From Pedobacter sp. AJM (GTDB lineage: Bacteria > Bacteroidota > Bacteroidia > Sphingobacteriales > Sphingobacteriaceae): a DNA stretch of 64,000 bases. The stretch spans positions 868,001 through 932,000 of the forward strand of contig NZ_NHOT01000003.1 in assembly GCF_002197755.1 (NCBI RefSeq), given 5' to 3'. Positions 45,601-52,833 of this stretch are shown one piece after another; positions within the stretch are counted from its first letter, which is position 1, and each line of letters begins with the position of its first letter. The notes beneath the pieces were generated by a model. That model made no database searches and was not told the DNA's origin. It was given only the letters and a program-made list of their open reading frames with translations. Made by a program: the position numbers and the translations under genes.

Positions 45601-45844
45601 CCAGCCACTTGCCGTCAGGAGAGATTTTGGGGTTAATTTCCTCACCCTGCATGGCTGTAATCCGATCGGCTACACCACCCTTTACCGGAACTTTCCAGAT
45701 GTCGCCATCGTAACTGAATACTATTGTTTGCGCATCGGGCGTTAAAGCAGGAAATGAAGCGAAATAAGTTTGATTTTGCGCAAATGTTTGGCAGGGCAGC
45801 AAAAATGCCATTGCCGCAAGTGATTTCAATACGGTTTTGATCAT
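42668..45844 (-). CDS. Tricorn-like S41 family protease
   Basis: A secreted protease of 1,058 residues with a signal peptide (about 1-22, ending TFAQ). Many WD40/PD40-like beta-propeller blades cover roughly residues 25-500 (for example PDAQTIVFSYDGDIWKV and SPDGKWLAFSS). A PDZ-like domain follows near residue 770, and then the S41 catalytic core with the serine in NEQSLSDAEMTAAGFK. This matches Bacteroidota tricorn homologues, which degrade peptides. Strongly conserved type; the peptide substrate is not known. Confidence 0.93.
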   Translation of the reverse strand: MIKTVLKSLAAMAFLLPCQTFAQNQTYFASFPALTPDAQTIVFSYDGDIWKVPVKGGVADRITAMQGEEINPKISPDGKWLAFSSNQFGNHDVYVMPLAGGDIKQLTFNDAADEVDNWSWDSKTIYFTSGRYNSFSSYKVSINGGTANRLFENYFNTTHHIAEAPDGALFFNDTWESYRFPNRKHYKGAYNPDIQSYHPKTKSYQRYTDYIGKDFWTSIDQKGNIFFVSDEGNDEYNLYTFINGKKTGLTSFATSIKRPFVSANGTTVVFEKDYQLYTYDVASKKVEKVNISTSRNQVLSKEQEYDVKGNISNFDVSTDGKKIAFISRGEVFVSDVDGKFIRKITNSGERAMECKWLADNKTILFSQTYNGYQNWFSMTGDGKGTIKQLTKDKANNRDICLNKSKTMAVYLSGRNELKLMDLKTFDSRTLLTDEFWAFQNSAPSFSPNDEYVLFTVYRNFEQDILVHHIKNNKTINLTNTGVTETAPAWSPDGKYIYFTSARTKPNYPMGMFDAHIYRMALNNYDQPYRSDKFDDLFNETKPAEVKPLEKTIKNGKVKSDSSKSKPTPKPANVISINTQNILDRIELVGPGFGGQFGTDVFAKGDKNYIFYRSNHEGGAPGFYRTTLAPFEANKTEKITDGGDNSIMQSGDSFFILSRGVINKYNLESNKLDKIDQAYKFTRNLNAEFNQMFYETWVGLDENFYDEKFHGVDWDKMRTRYATYLPYVNNRSDLRILLNDMLGELNSSHMGFNSSGAEERKNLNYTTNETGIIFDQQNPFKVMRIAAKSNANRFGVNILPGDILTAVNGIKVDEKIDRDYYFSKPSLDQEMTLTFDRKGKQVFVNLHPESAGTLRGNLYDEWISNNRKNVDKWGNNRIAYSYMKNMSGGELENFLLDMVAEEENKEAIILDLRYNTGGNVHDEVLKFLAQRPYLQWKYRGGKLAPQSNFGPAAKPIVLLVNEQSLSDAEMTAAGFKQLKLGKIIGTETYRWIIFTSAKGLVDGSSYRLPSWGCYTMDGKNLESEGVKPDILVRNTFEDRLADQDPQLERAVAEILKDLK

Positions 45845-45927
45845 GATTTTTGTTTGTTGGCTTAAGAAATTTGAAATTACGCAACAGATTTTATATTCGT
45901 AAACAATAAAATGTATTTTTGATTGAT

Positions 45928-47199
45928 TTGAAAGTTTTACACCTAAATACCTACGATGGAAACGGCGGAGCAGGAAGAGCCTGTTTGCGTTTGAGCGATG
46001 CTTTAAAAGCTAATGGGATTGACTCACAAGTTCTGGTGTATTATAAATTTGGCCAAAATCCGCAAATTGATACTTTTTCTAAATCTCCTATACAAAAGGC
46101 TAAAGCTGTTTATAATATTTTATCCGAAAGGTATTATGCAAAATGGTTAAGTAAATCTGTAAAAACACCATTTAGTGTGCAGTGGTTTGGCCGATCAATT
46201 AAAAATCATCCGGCAGTTAAAAATGCGGATATTATTCATTTACACTGGATTAACCATGGTTTTCTAACACCTAAGTTTTTAACAGAACTTGATGAACTGG
46301 AAAAACCGATTGTATGGACTTTTCATGACAGCAATGCCTTTACAGGGGGCTGTCATGTTCGTTACGGGTGCGAAAACTTTCATCAGCAATGCGGCAATTG
46401 TCCGGTTTTAAAAATCAGCAATAAGGATGATATATCTCATAAAACCTGGTTGCGCAAACAAAAAGCTTACACTAAACTCAATTTCCATATTGTGGCACCA
46501 AGCAATTGGATGGCAAAATCAGTTAAGTTTAGTAGTTTACTTGGTACAAGAAAAGCATCCGTAATTCCCAATACCATTGAAACCAGGATATTTAAGCCCT
46601 ATGTTAAATCGGAAGCAAAGAAAATTCTAAAAATCGATCCTGAAAAATTTGTGCTGATGAGTGGTTTTATGCCTTCTAAAAATGATAAGCATAAAGGCAC
46701 GCCTTATTTAATTGAAGCTTTAGAAATTTTATCCCGGCGCCCCGGAATTGAAAAAGATAACTTTGAGCTGGTGATATTTGGCAATAAAGATCATGCTGAA
46801 ATGCCGGAATTTCCTTTTAAAACTACTTTTTTAGGCACAATCAGCAATGACGATCATTTGGCAAAATGTTATTCTGCTGCGGATGCTTTTATTACGCCTT
46901 CGCTCGAAGATAATTTACCCAATACGGTCATGGAAAGCCTGGCTTGCGCCACACCTGTAATCGCTTTTACTACAGGCGGAATCCCGGATATGGTGAAGCA
47001 CATGCAAAACGGTTACCTGGCAGAATATGAAAATGCTGAAGATTTAGCCAATGGAATTGAATGGCTGTATCATCGCCCGAATAAAGAAGAGATTCAGAAA
47101 GCTGCGCGATTGAGCATTTTAACTCATTTTTCAGAAGAGGTAATTGCAGCTGAGCACATTCATTTGTATGAAACATTAATTGATTTACAGCCGAAGTAA
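45928..47199 (+). CDS. Glycosyltransferase family 4-like protein
   Basis: A GT-B fold transferase. The start is a TTG that gives KVLHLNTYDGNGGAGRA, matching the common start of this family; another TTG nine bases upstream is possible. SGFMPSKNDKHKGTPYLIEAL and FITPSLEDNLPNTVMESLACATPVIAF carry the donor-binding E-x7-E type motif of GT4. A cysteine group (GGCHVRYGCENFHQQCGNC) suggests a bound metal. Length 423 residues. The -7 box TATTTTTG at 45914-45921 is almost on the start codon. Confidence 0.87.
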   Translation: MKVLHLNTYDGNGGAGRACLRLSDALKANGIDSQVLVYYKFGQNPQIDTFSKSPIQKAKAVYNILSERYYAKWLSKSVKTPFSVQWFGRSIKNHPAVKNADIIHLHWINHGFLTPKFLTELDELEKPIVWTFHDSNAFTGGCHVRYGCENFHQQCGNCPVLKISNKDDISHKTWLRKQKAYTKLNFHIVAPSNWMAKSVKFSSLLGTRKASVIPNTIETRIFKPYVKSEAKKILKIDPEKFVLMSGFMPSKNDKHKGTPYLIEALEILSRRPGIEKDNFELVIFGNKDHAEMPEFPFKTTFLGTISNDDHLAKCYSAADAFITPSLEDNLPNTVMESLACATPVIAFTTGGIPDMVKHMQNGYLAEYENAEDLANGIEWLYHRPNKEEIQKAARLSILTHFSEEVIAAEHIHLYETLIDLQPK

Positions 47200-47208
47200 T
47201 CATAAGTT

Positions 47209-47559
47209 ATGGAACTATCTAAAAGCCATATCAATAATGTCAAGGCCTTGAAATCGGCAATTATTCAGCGTCAATATAGGGCAGCTGCACTGGTTAATAA
47301 AAAACTGTTTAAGCCTGAATATATAGGCAAAATGAATTTTTATTTATCAGCTTTGGATGAGTACATTAAACAACCCCATGAACAGCCATCAATCGGGATT
47401 ATTCTGTGCAAGAAAAAGAAAAACAAAGTAGCAGAGTTTTCTTTCAGAGATTTTAGTAAAACCATGGGTGTTGCAACCTATAAAACAAGTACCGTTTTAC
47501 CTGCGGCATATAAAGGTGTTTTACCTGATGTGGAAACCTTAAAAAAATTAATGGATTAG
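47209..47559 (+). pseudogene. Internally deleted DUF1016/YhcG nuclease remnant
   Basis: A 116-residue frame. The first 33 residues (HINNVKALKSAIIQRQYRAAALVNKK) resemble the N-terminal part of YhcG/DUF1016 proteins. From residue 34 the sequence FKPEYIGKMNFYLSALDEY, IGIILCKKKKNKV and FRDFSKTMGVATYK matches the C-terminal end of the family. The roughly 200 residues normally between them, holding the PD-(D/E)xK core, are absent although the frame stays open. It sits between two glycosyltransferase genes, 9 bp after one and 1 bp before the next. The remnant may still be translated; it should lack nuclease activity. Confidence 0.7.
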
Positions 47560-47560
47560 T

Positions 47561-48307
47561 ATGCCTAAATTAACCATCATCACCATTGTATTTAATAACG
47601 TTCGGGATATTGAACGCACCATTAATTCTGTTTTAAATCAAACCTATAAAAACATAGAATATATCGTAATTGATGGAAAATCAACTGACGGCACTTTAGC
47701 AGTTATTGAAAAATATAAAATCAATATTGCTAAACTCATATCAGAAAAAGATAAAGGAATCTACGATGCCATGAATAAAGGCCTCGCAATCGCTACCGGT
47801 GATTACGTTTTATTCATGAATTCCGGCGATGAGCTTTATGATGAGCAAACGGTGGAAGATGTTTTTGACGCTGCACCCGGTGCAGATATCTACTATGGAG
47901 AAACGGAAATGTATAACGACAACTGGGAAAGTTTAGGCCGCCGGCGTCATGAAGCACCGGAAACTTTTAACTGGAAAAGTTTTCAGTTTGGTATGAATAT
48001 CAGCCACCAGGCTATTTACATTAAACGAAGCATTACTGAACCTTATGACTTAAAATACAAATACAGCGCTGATATCGACTGGATTATAAAAGCAACCAAA
48101 AAGGCTTATAATATTGTGAATGTTCACCGTTATGTAGCCAAATATTTAGTTGGCGGCATGAGCAAGAAAAAGCATCGGGAAAGCCTGAAAGAAAGATTTG
48201 AAATTTTCACGAAATATTATGGATTAATTCCAAACGTTTTAAATCATATTGTCATTGCAGGGAACTTAGCATTTTATTTTATAAAACACAGACGAACAAA
48301 TGATTAA
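47561..48307 (+). CDS. Glycosyltransferase family 2 protein
   Basis: Opens KLTIITIVFNNVRDIERTINSVLNQTY, the GT2 nucleotide-sugar binding region. The metal motif is FMNSGDELYD (the D-x-D equivalent). SKDKGIYDAMNKGL-type sequence (here EKDKGIYDAMNKG) and ISHQAIYIKRS are also typical. Length 248 residues, cytoplasmic face. It follows the YhcG remnant by one base and probably belongs to the same transcript as the GT4-like gene. Confidence 0.9.
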   Translation: MPKLTIITIVFNNVRDIERTINSVLNQTYKNIEYIVIDGKSTDGTLAVIEKYKINIAKLISEKDKGIYDAMNKGLAIATGDYVLFMNSGDELYDEQTVEDVFDAAPGADIYYGETEMYNDNWESLGRRRHEAPETFNWKSFQFGMNISHQAIYIKRSITEPYDLKYKYSADIDWIIKATKKAYNIVNVHRYVAKYLVGGMSKKKHRESLKERFEIFTKYYGLIPNVLNHIVIAGNLAFYFIKHRRTND

Positions 48308-48502
48308 CATCTGAAACATATCTAATTCTTAAGTTTTTTAATGATAATTTCCAGATAACTGAGATTAAATCCAATTCCTTTGTACTTTGTGTAATGGCCA
48401 TTGTAGCTGACTACAAAAAAAGCGTCTAACTTTAAATTTATAAAAACAAAAATTCCATTAATGTTGTCTTAAATACATCACTTATTTAAAACAGAAAAGA
48501 TT

Positions 48503-49063
48503 ATGGGACAATTAAGTAACCGCACTATTGCTGTACTTTCAGAAAGCGGATTTGAAGAAGTTGAATTAACCGAGCCAGTAAAGAGGTTAAAAGAAGAGGG
48601 CGCAACCGTTCACATCATCTCCTCAAAAAGTGGAAAAATCAGGGCATGGGATCAGGATCACTGGTCTATAGAAGTGGATGTAGATAAAACCATTTCAGAA
48701 GCAAATGCTGAAGATTATCATGGATTATTATTGCCTGGAGGAGTAATCAATCCTGACCAGCTACGTGTAAATGAAGATGCCATTGCTTTCGTGAAATCAT
48801 TTTTTTCAGATGGGAAGCCAGTTGCAGCAATTTGCCATGGCCCGCAAACATTAATTAATGCAGAAGTAGTAGAGGGTAGAAAATTGACCTCTGTGAAAAA
48901 CATTTCTAAAGATTTAATTCATGCAGGCGCGTTATGGAGTGACGAAGAGGTTGTGGTAGACCAGGGTCTGGTAACCAGCAGAACTCCTGAAGATTTACCA
49001 GCTTTTAACGATAAAATTGTAGAGGAATTTGCAGAAGGAGTACATGAAGGTCAGCATGCCTAA
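48503..49063 (+). CDS. DJ-1/PfpI family protein (type 1 glutamine amidotransferase-like)
   Basis: A 186-residue protein with the nucleophile elbow AAICHGPQTL (C111) and the conserved Glu in GFEEVEL (E18/E19). The order SNRTIAVLSESGFEEVEL, then GLLLPGGVINPDQLR, matches the YhbO/PfpI subgroup, which includes proteins with deglycase or stress-protective roles. Cytoplasmic. It stands alone with about 195 bp upstream and a shared terminator downstream. Confidence 0.92.
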   Translation: MGQLSNRTIAVLSESGFEEVELTEPVKRLKEEGATVHIISSKSGKIRAWDQDHWSIEVDVDKTISEANAEDYHGLLLPGGVINPDQLRVNEDAIAFVKSFFSDGKPVAAICHGPQTLINAEVVEGRKLTSVKNISKDLIHAGALWSDEEVVVDQGLVTSRTPEDLPAFNDKIVEEFAEGVHEGQHA

Positions 49064-49095
49064 ACGTTTTTAGACGCTCTTTCTAGATTCACTCA

Positions 49096-49127
49096 AAAAG
49101 CGGTTGGTAATTTTACCAGCCGTTTTT
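49096..49127. terminator. Bidirectional terminator between convergent genes
   Basis: A 9-bp stem with one G-U pair (49101-49109 with 49114-49122, loop ATTT), flanked by A5 and T5 runs. It can end both the DJ-1-like gene on the plus strand and the kinase-like gene on the minus strand. Confidence 0.88.
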
Positions 49128-49131
49128 AGTT

Positions 49132-50175
49132 TTATAGCTTTACCTGCCTGATGATATTTTTGATATTCAGTTCAATTATATCTGTCATGTTTGTACACTT
49201 CAGATAATTGGCATCCTTAAAGTAATCACTCATACCTTGTTTCAAAACGGCAATATTTTCGGGCGTGGTTAATTCTTCTTTATTAGATACATCCCGAAGA
49301 TCTGTCAGGCGATGTCGTTCGCTCCTGACCCGATGCACAATAGAAGACCGTTCTTCCTGCTGATATTGCAATACGGTTTTTTCGGTAAGCTGTTCCATAC
49401 TCATTTTTACATAAGGTAGGTTCTCTTTAAAAAACTGCGGTAAGTATACCTTCAGGTTACCTTCATAAAACTGCTGATCAAAATCGATTGCACGGATTCT
49501 AAACTGAATATCATCAAAATCAGGTGTGATTTGCACCACGAAGTTATAAGCCCTCATATCGCCCAGCAGCATAATCAAACAACGCTCATTAAACTTTACA
49601 AATTCTTTGGCAATACGTGTTGGATTAAATTCCGGGGTATATAACTGACCCTTTGTAAACACATCTCCAGGAATGCCTGCGATATGTTCTTCTACCAGCG
49701 TATCACCATCAACCAGGTAATTGACCTGGTTTGGAGATAGAATTTCTTCCATTTCCAAACCATAAATACGGGAGGCATCGGCCTTTTTAATGTAGAAATA
49801 ATCGTAAACATCATTCAGGCGGTTAACGATTCTAATCCGGAAGGGATGGGTATTTCCAAAAGTGCAATATTCAATTTTATCAATGTATTTATGTTCTACA
49901 ATACGCAGGTTTCCTGATGCCTTCAGGTTGGCATAAATCTCCTTTAAGCCATTGTGTAATGTTTCAATCAGGTCTTGCGCATAAATCGGACCTTCCCAAA
50001 GCGAATCCTTTCCGAACTTATCCATTAAAGGGAAAGCTTCATTAAACTGCATTAAATCATGATAGCCAATGGGCAATTTGGCTTCACGCTGGTATTTGCG
50101 CAAATACTTTTGTAAAGCTGGTGTAACCGGAAAAATTGGTTTTTTTTTAAGGATTTTTACGTCTTCGTTTTCCAT
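49132..50175 (-). CDS. Protein of unknown function with kinase-like motifs
   Basis: A soluble 347-residue protein I do not recognise. It has features of a protein-kinase or aminoglycoside-phosphotransferase fold. A Lys pair near 130 (YFYIKKADASR) fits a beta-3 lysine, and VEEHIAGIPGD (161-171) suggests a hinge. G205-D206-M-R-A-Y-N211 has the D-x4-N spacing of the catalytic loop, and IRAIDFDQQ (D231, D233) fits a DFG-type metal site. The gap between N211 and D231 is longer than usual. There is no signal peptide. It is likely conserved in the family; substrate unknown. Confidence 0.6.
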   Translation of the reverse strand: MENEDVKILKKKPIFPVTPALQKYLRKYQREAKLPIGYHDLMQFNEAFPLMDKFGKDSLWEGPIYAQDLIETLHNGLKEIYANLKASGNLRIVEHKYIDKIEYCTFGNTHPFRIRIVNRLNDVYDYFYIKKADASRIYGLEMEEILSPNQVNYLVDGDTLVEEHIAGIPGDVFTKGQLYTPEFNPTRIAKEFVKFNERCLIMLLGDMRAYNFVVQITPDFDDIQFRIRAIDFDQQFYEGNLKVYLPQFFKENLPYVKMSMEQLTEKTVLQYQQEERSSIVHRVRSERHRLTDLRDVSNKEELTTPENIAVLKQGMSDYFKDANYLKCTNMTDIIELNIKNIIRQVKL

Positions 50176-50206
50176 TCAGAGACAATGTAGCATTTTAATT
50201 TTTTTT

Positions 50207-50270
50207 ACCACAGAGAAAACAGCGTAAATTTTACCTCTTTCTCTTCGTGAAACACCGTGCGCTCTGTGGT
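50207..50270. repeat. Inverted repeat with ACCACAGAG arms
   Basis: ACCACAGAG (50207-50215) and CTCTGTGGT (50262-50270) are perfect inverted arms around 46 bases. Sequences of this type (CCACAGAG) are found as dispersed intergenic elements in many bacteria. The right arm's last base is the first base of the serine hydrolase stop codon. Confidence 0.5.
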
Positions 50271-51463
50271 TAATTCCCTCTCGAATAATGAAATGGCAAA
50301 CCGGCTAAGTATCTGCTGATTTTCCGGTAAGGATAATCACCGGCACCATGCTCCGCAAACTGGACAATAATGGTTCCGGTTTTGGCATCTACATACAATC
50401 GCTGTCCCAGCATGCCCTCCGCAGCAAAATCGCCTTTCTCTCCTGTTTGCGGAATCCACCATAAGTGATGATGGGCTGATTTTTGCCAGCCTTTTGCAGA
50501 TGCGGGTACTTCTTTCCCGATATCAATTGATTGTTCCACCCAATCTTGAGGCACAATCTGATTTTCCTTGTATCTTCCGCCGTTCAGGTATAAACGGCCC
50601 ACCTTTGCCCAGTCAATGGCCGAGACCTGAAACCTGCTGGCGGTATTAACCAGGCCATTTTTCTGATCCAATCCCCAGCTTGCATCCTGCTCCGTCCCCA
50701 TTTTCTTCCACAGTTTCTCTTCGGTATATTTTGCCAGTGTTTTTCCTGTTGCACGAACAATTACCCAGCCCAGCAAAATCGGATCGATACTTTTATACTT
50801 CCACACCGTGCCTGGTTTATTTACCAGTTTCACTTTCATCAGCTCCGCTTTCATATCACTCGTATAATAGTATTTGGCTTCATCCGAGAAAAAAGCTTTA
50901 ATTATTCCGCCATAAGCATCTTTAAATTCCAGTCCGGATTTCATGTCCAGCAGGTTTTTCAAGGTAATATTTTTAAAAGCCGGATTAGCCTTTAATTCCG
51001 GAATATAATCCGTTACCTTTTGTGATAAATTCTGAACCTTACCATCTTTCAATGCCTGCCCCACAAGAACCGAAACCATACTTTTGGCACCAGAAAATAC
51101 AGTAGTTAAGGTAGTATCAGCATACCCTTCACTATATTTTTCATACAGGATGCTGTCATTTCTGATGACAATAAAAGCATTTAACTTCCCCTTTTTAAAA
51201 TATTCACCAAAGGGAATGGATTGATGGCTGCCGTCGCGAACCTGAAGGGTATCGATGTCGTTTCTCATTCTCTCTGCCCGAATAAAATGAAAGGCTGAAT
51301 CGCTTTTATGAATCACTTCCTGAGGAAAAACTTTATAGGTGCTTGCATCAGGGGTACGATACCACAGCACTTTCAGCAGATACGGTTGCCAGATGAACAG
51401 GCAGGCAAAAAACAGCAGCAGAAAGCCAAACACATAAATGAGGGTACGTTTAAAAGTTTTCAT
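50270..51463 (-). CDS. Serine hydrolase, beta-lactamase/class C-like
   Basis: From the chosen start MKTFKRTLIYVFGFLLLFF there is an N-terminal membrane anchor or signal, so it acts outside the cytoplasm. The nucleophile motif S-G-A-K (S124-K127 in this numbering) fits the SxxK of penicillin-binding-protein-like hydrolases, and YKS (WKYKSIDPILLGW) fits the YxN/YxS motif. The protein has 397 residues. It resembles the EstB/esterase-like class C group; whether the substrate is a peptide or an ester is unknown. Confidence 0.85.
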   Translation of the reverse strand: MKTFKRTLIYVFGFLLLFFACLFIWQPYLLKVLWYRTPDASTYKVFPQEVIHKSDSAFHFIRAERMRNDIDTLQVRDGSHQSIPFGEYFKKGKLNAFIVIRNDSILYEKYSEGYADTTLTTVFSGAKSMVSVLVGQALKDGKVQNLSQKVTDYIPELKANPAFKNITLKNLLDMKSGLEFKDAYGGIIKAFFSDEAKYYYTSDMKAELMKVKLVNKPGTVWKYKSIDPILLGWVIVRATGKTLAKYTEEKLWKKMGTEQDASWGLDQKNGLVNTASRFQVSAIDWAKVGRLYLNGGRYKENQIVPQDWVEQSIDIGKEVPASAKGWQKSAHHHLWWIPQTGEKGDFAAEGMLGQRLYVDAKTGTIIVQFAEHGAGDYPYRKISRYLAGLPFHYSRGN

Positions 51464-51535
51464 GGATAATCCATTAGGCAAACAAATATAAAAGATTAGT
51501 GCCTGTTCCTTTGTTCTGCCTGAAAAAATTTCTGT

Positions 51536-52411
51536 TTATGCGGCAGGCTTATACTTCCACCGGCGGTGGCTCCATAACCAGTAAGCGGGTTCTTCTCTGA
51601 TGATTTTTTCTAAAAAACGGGTGTGCATTTCAGTAATCTCAAATTCATTTGTTTCCGCAGGATTTAAGCATAAGGGAACACAGTCTACTTCATAATATCC
51701 ACGTCTTAAAACCTTTACCTGTAAATAAAAGATAGGCCGGTTTGTTCTTTTCGCAATCTTTTCAATCCCCAGCTGGATGGAGGCCTGTTGGTGTAAAAAG
51801 GTGGTCCAGTAATGTGACTCGTCTCTGGATGGTGCCTGGTCGTTCCCAAAACTAAACATGCTCGGTTTATTTTTGCCAGCAGCCAAAGCCCGCATGGTCT
51901 GGCGCATAGCGATGAGCTTATTCCCGAAGCGGCTTCTTACTCCTTTAAACCATCGGTCAAAAACCGGATTGCTCAGGGGCTTGTAAATTGGATAATGCGC
52001 ACAGGGGAAATTCAGGCCAAGACCTAAGGTACCCCATTCCCAGTTTCCGTAGTGTGCGGAACAAATGAGGATACTTTCTCCCCTCTTTAAATAAGATAGA
52101 GCAAGTTCCTTATTTTTAAAGACAAACCTTTTTTCAATTTCTGACCGCGAGATGCGGCTCATTTTTACCACTTCAAAAATCAATGAAGCCAGATACCGGT
52201 AATATTTCTTTTCAATATTGATGATTTCTTCAAGTGTTCTTTCCGGCAAGGCATTCTGCAGGTTCTCTCGGACAACTTTTCTGCGATAACCAATAATATG
52301 GTAAAGCAGCAAATAAACACCATCAGCCAGGACATATAAAAGGGATAGGGGGAGCAAAGACAATACACCCAACAGCAATATACCCAAATGAGAAACGTAC
52401 TTATTGATCAC
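51536..52411 (-). CDS. LpxL/HtrB-like lipid A acyltransferase
   Basis: A membrane-associated acyltransferase of 291 residues. An N-terminal hydrophobic segment (LGILLLGVLSLLPLSLLYVLA) leads to the catalytic H-x4-E type motif in CSAHYGNWEWGTLGL. KNKPSMFSFGNDQAPSRDE and the closing YWLWSHRRWKYKP are typical of the family. It adds a secondary acyl chain to lipid A precursors. Located with other envelope genes but no immediate lipid A neighbour. Confidence 0.88.
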   Translation of the reverse strand: MINKYVSHLGILLLGVLSLLPLSLLYVLADGVYLLLYHIIGYRRKVVRENLQNALPERTLEEIINIEKKYYRYLASLIFEVVKMSRISRSEIEKRFVFKNKELALSYLKRGESILICSAHYGNWEWGTLGLGLNFPCAHYPIYKPLSNPVFDRWFKGVRSRFGNKLIAMRQTMRALAAGKNKPSMFSFGNDQAPSRDESHYWTTFLHQQASIQLGIEKIAKRTNRPIFYLQVKVLRRGYYEVDCVPLCLNPAETNEFEITEMHTRFLEKIIREEPAYWLWSHRRWKYKPAA

Positions 52412-52583
52412 ACGAGATTAGTTGAAGCATAAAATTAAAAAGGGTCTAAAAAATTTATGCCATGCTAATGTTAGATTTAAAGTGCTGCTTTCAGTTTGAA
52501 CTTCAACTGACAAAAAATACCGGAAGTGATTAATTTTACCTGGTTATTTTATAAATAATTAAATAATCGTTAACATATTTTTA

Positions 52584-52591
52584 TACATTTG
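52584..52591 (+). promoter_or_regulatory. -7 box (TACATTTG) upstream of the TPP riboswitch
   Basis: Matches TAnnTTTG and lies 11 bases before the first conserved riboswitch bases, the right place to start the leader. No clear -33 TTTG at the usual distance. Confidence 0.55.
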
Positions 52592-52600
52592 CGCCATCAT

Positions 52601-52765
52601 TGGGGGTGCCTTGTTTGTTATGAACACAAAAACGGGCTGAGATCATACCCATTCTTAGGTAGAAGGCTAAAGCTGAAAAGGAAGAAGGTAAACCCTCTGC
52701 CTTTAAACCCTCCATCCCTCTACCTGAGATGCACCTGATCCGGATAATGCCGGCGTAGGGATTGG
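52601..52765 (+). promoter_or_regulatory. TPP riboswitch (THI element)
   Basis: Shows the conserved parts in order: GGGGTGCC (52603-52610), CTGAGATCATACCC (52637-52650), and ACCTGATCCGGATAATGCCGGCGTAGGGA ending at 52761. These are the TPP aptamer's hallmark bases, with an enlarged P3 arm of about 70 bases closed by AGGTAGA (52657-52663) and TCTACCT (52719-52725). It precedes the TonB-dependent receptor gene and should reduce its expression when thiamine pyrophosphate is plentiful. Confidence 0.95.
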
Positions 52766-52833
52766 AGTTATGGAAGTTTAACTAAAATCGGGAGTACCCC
52801 TATTTCTGATGGGTTTAACTAAAACAAAAAACA

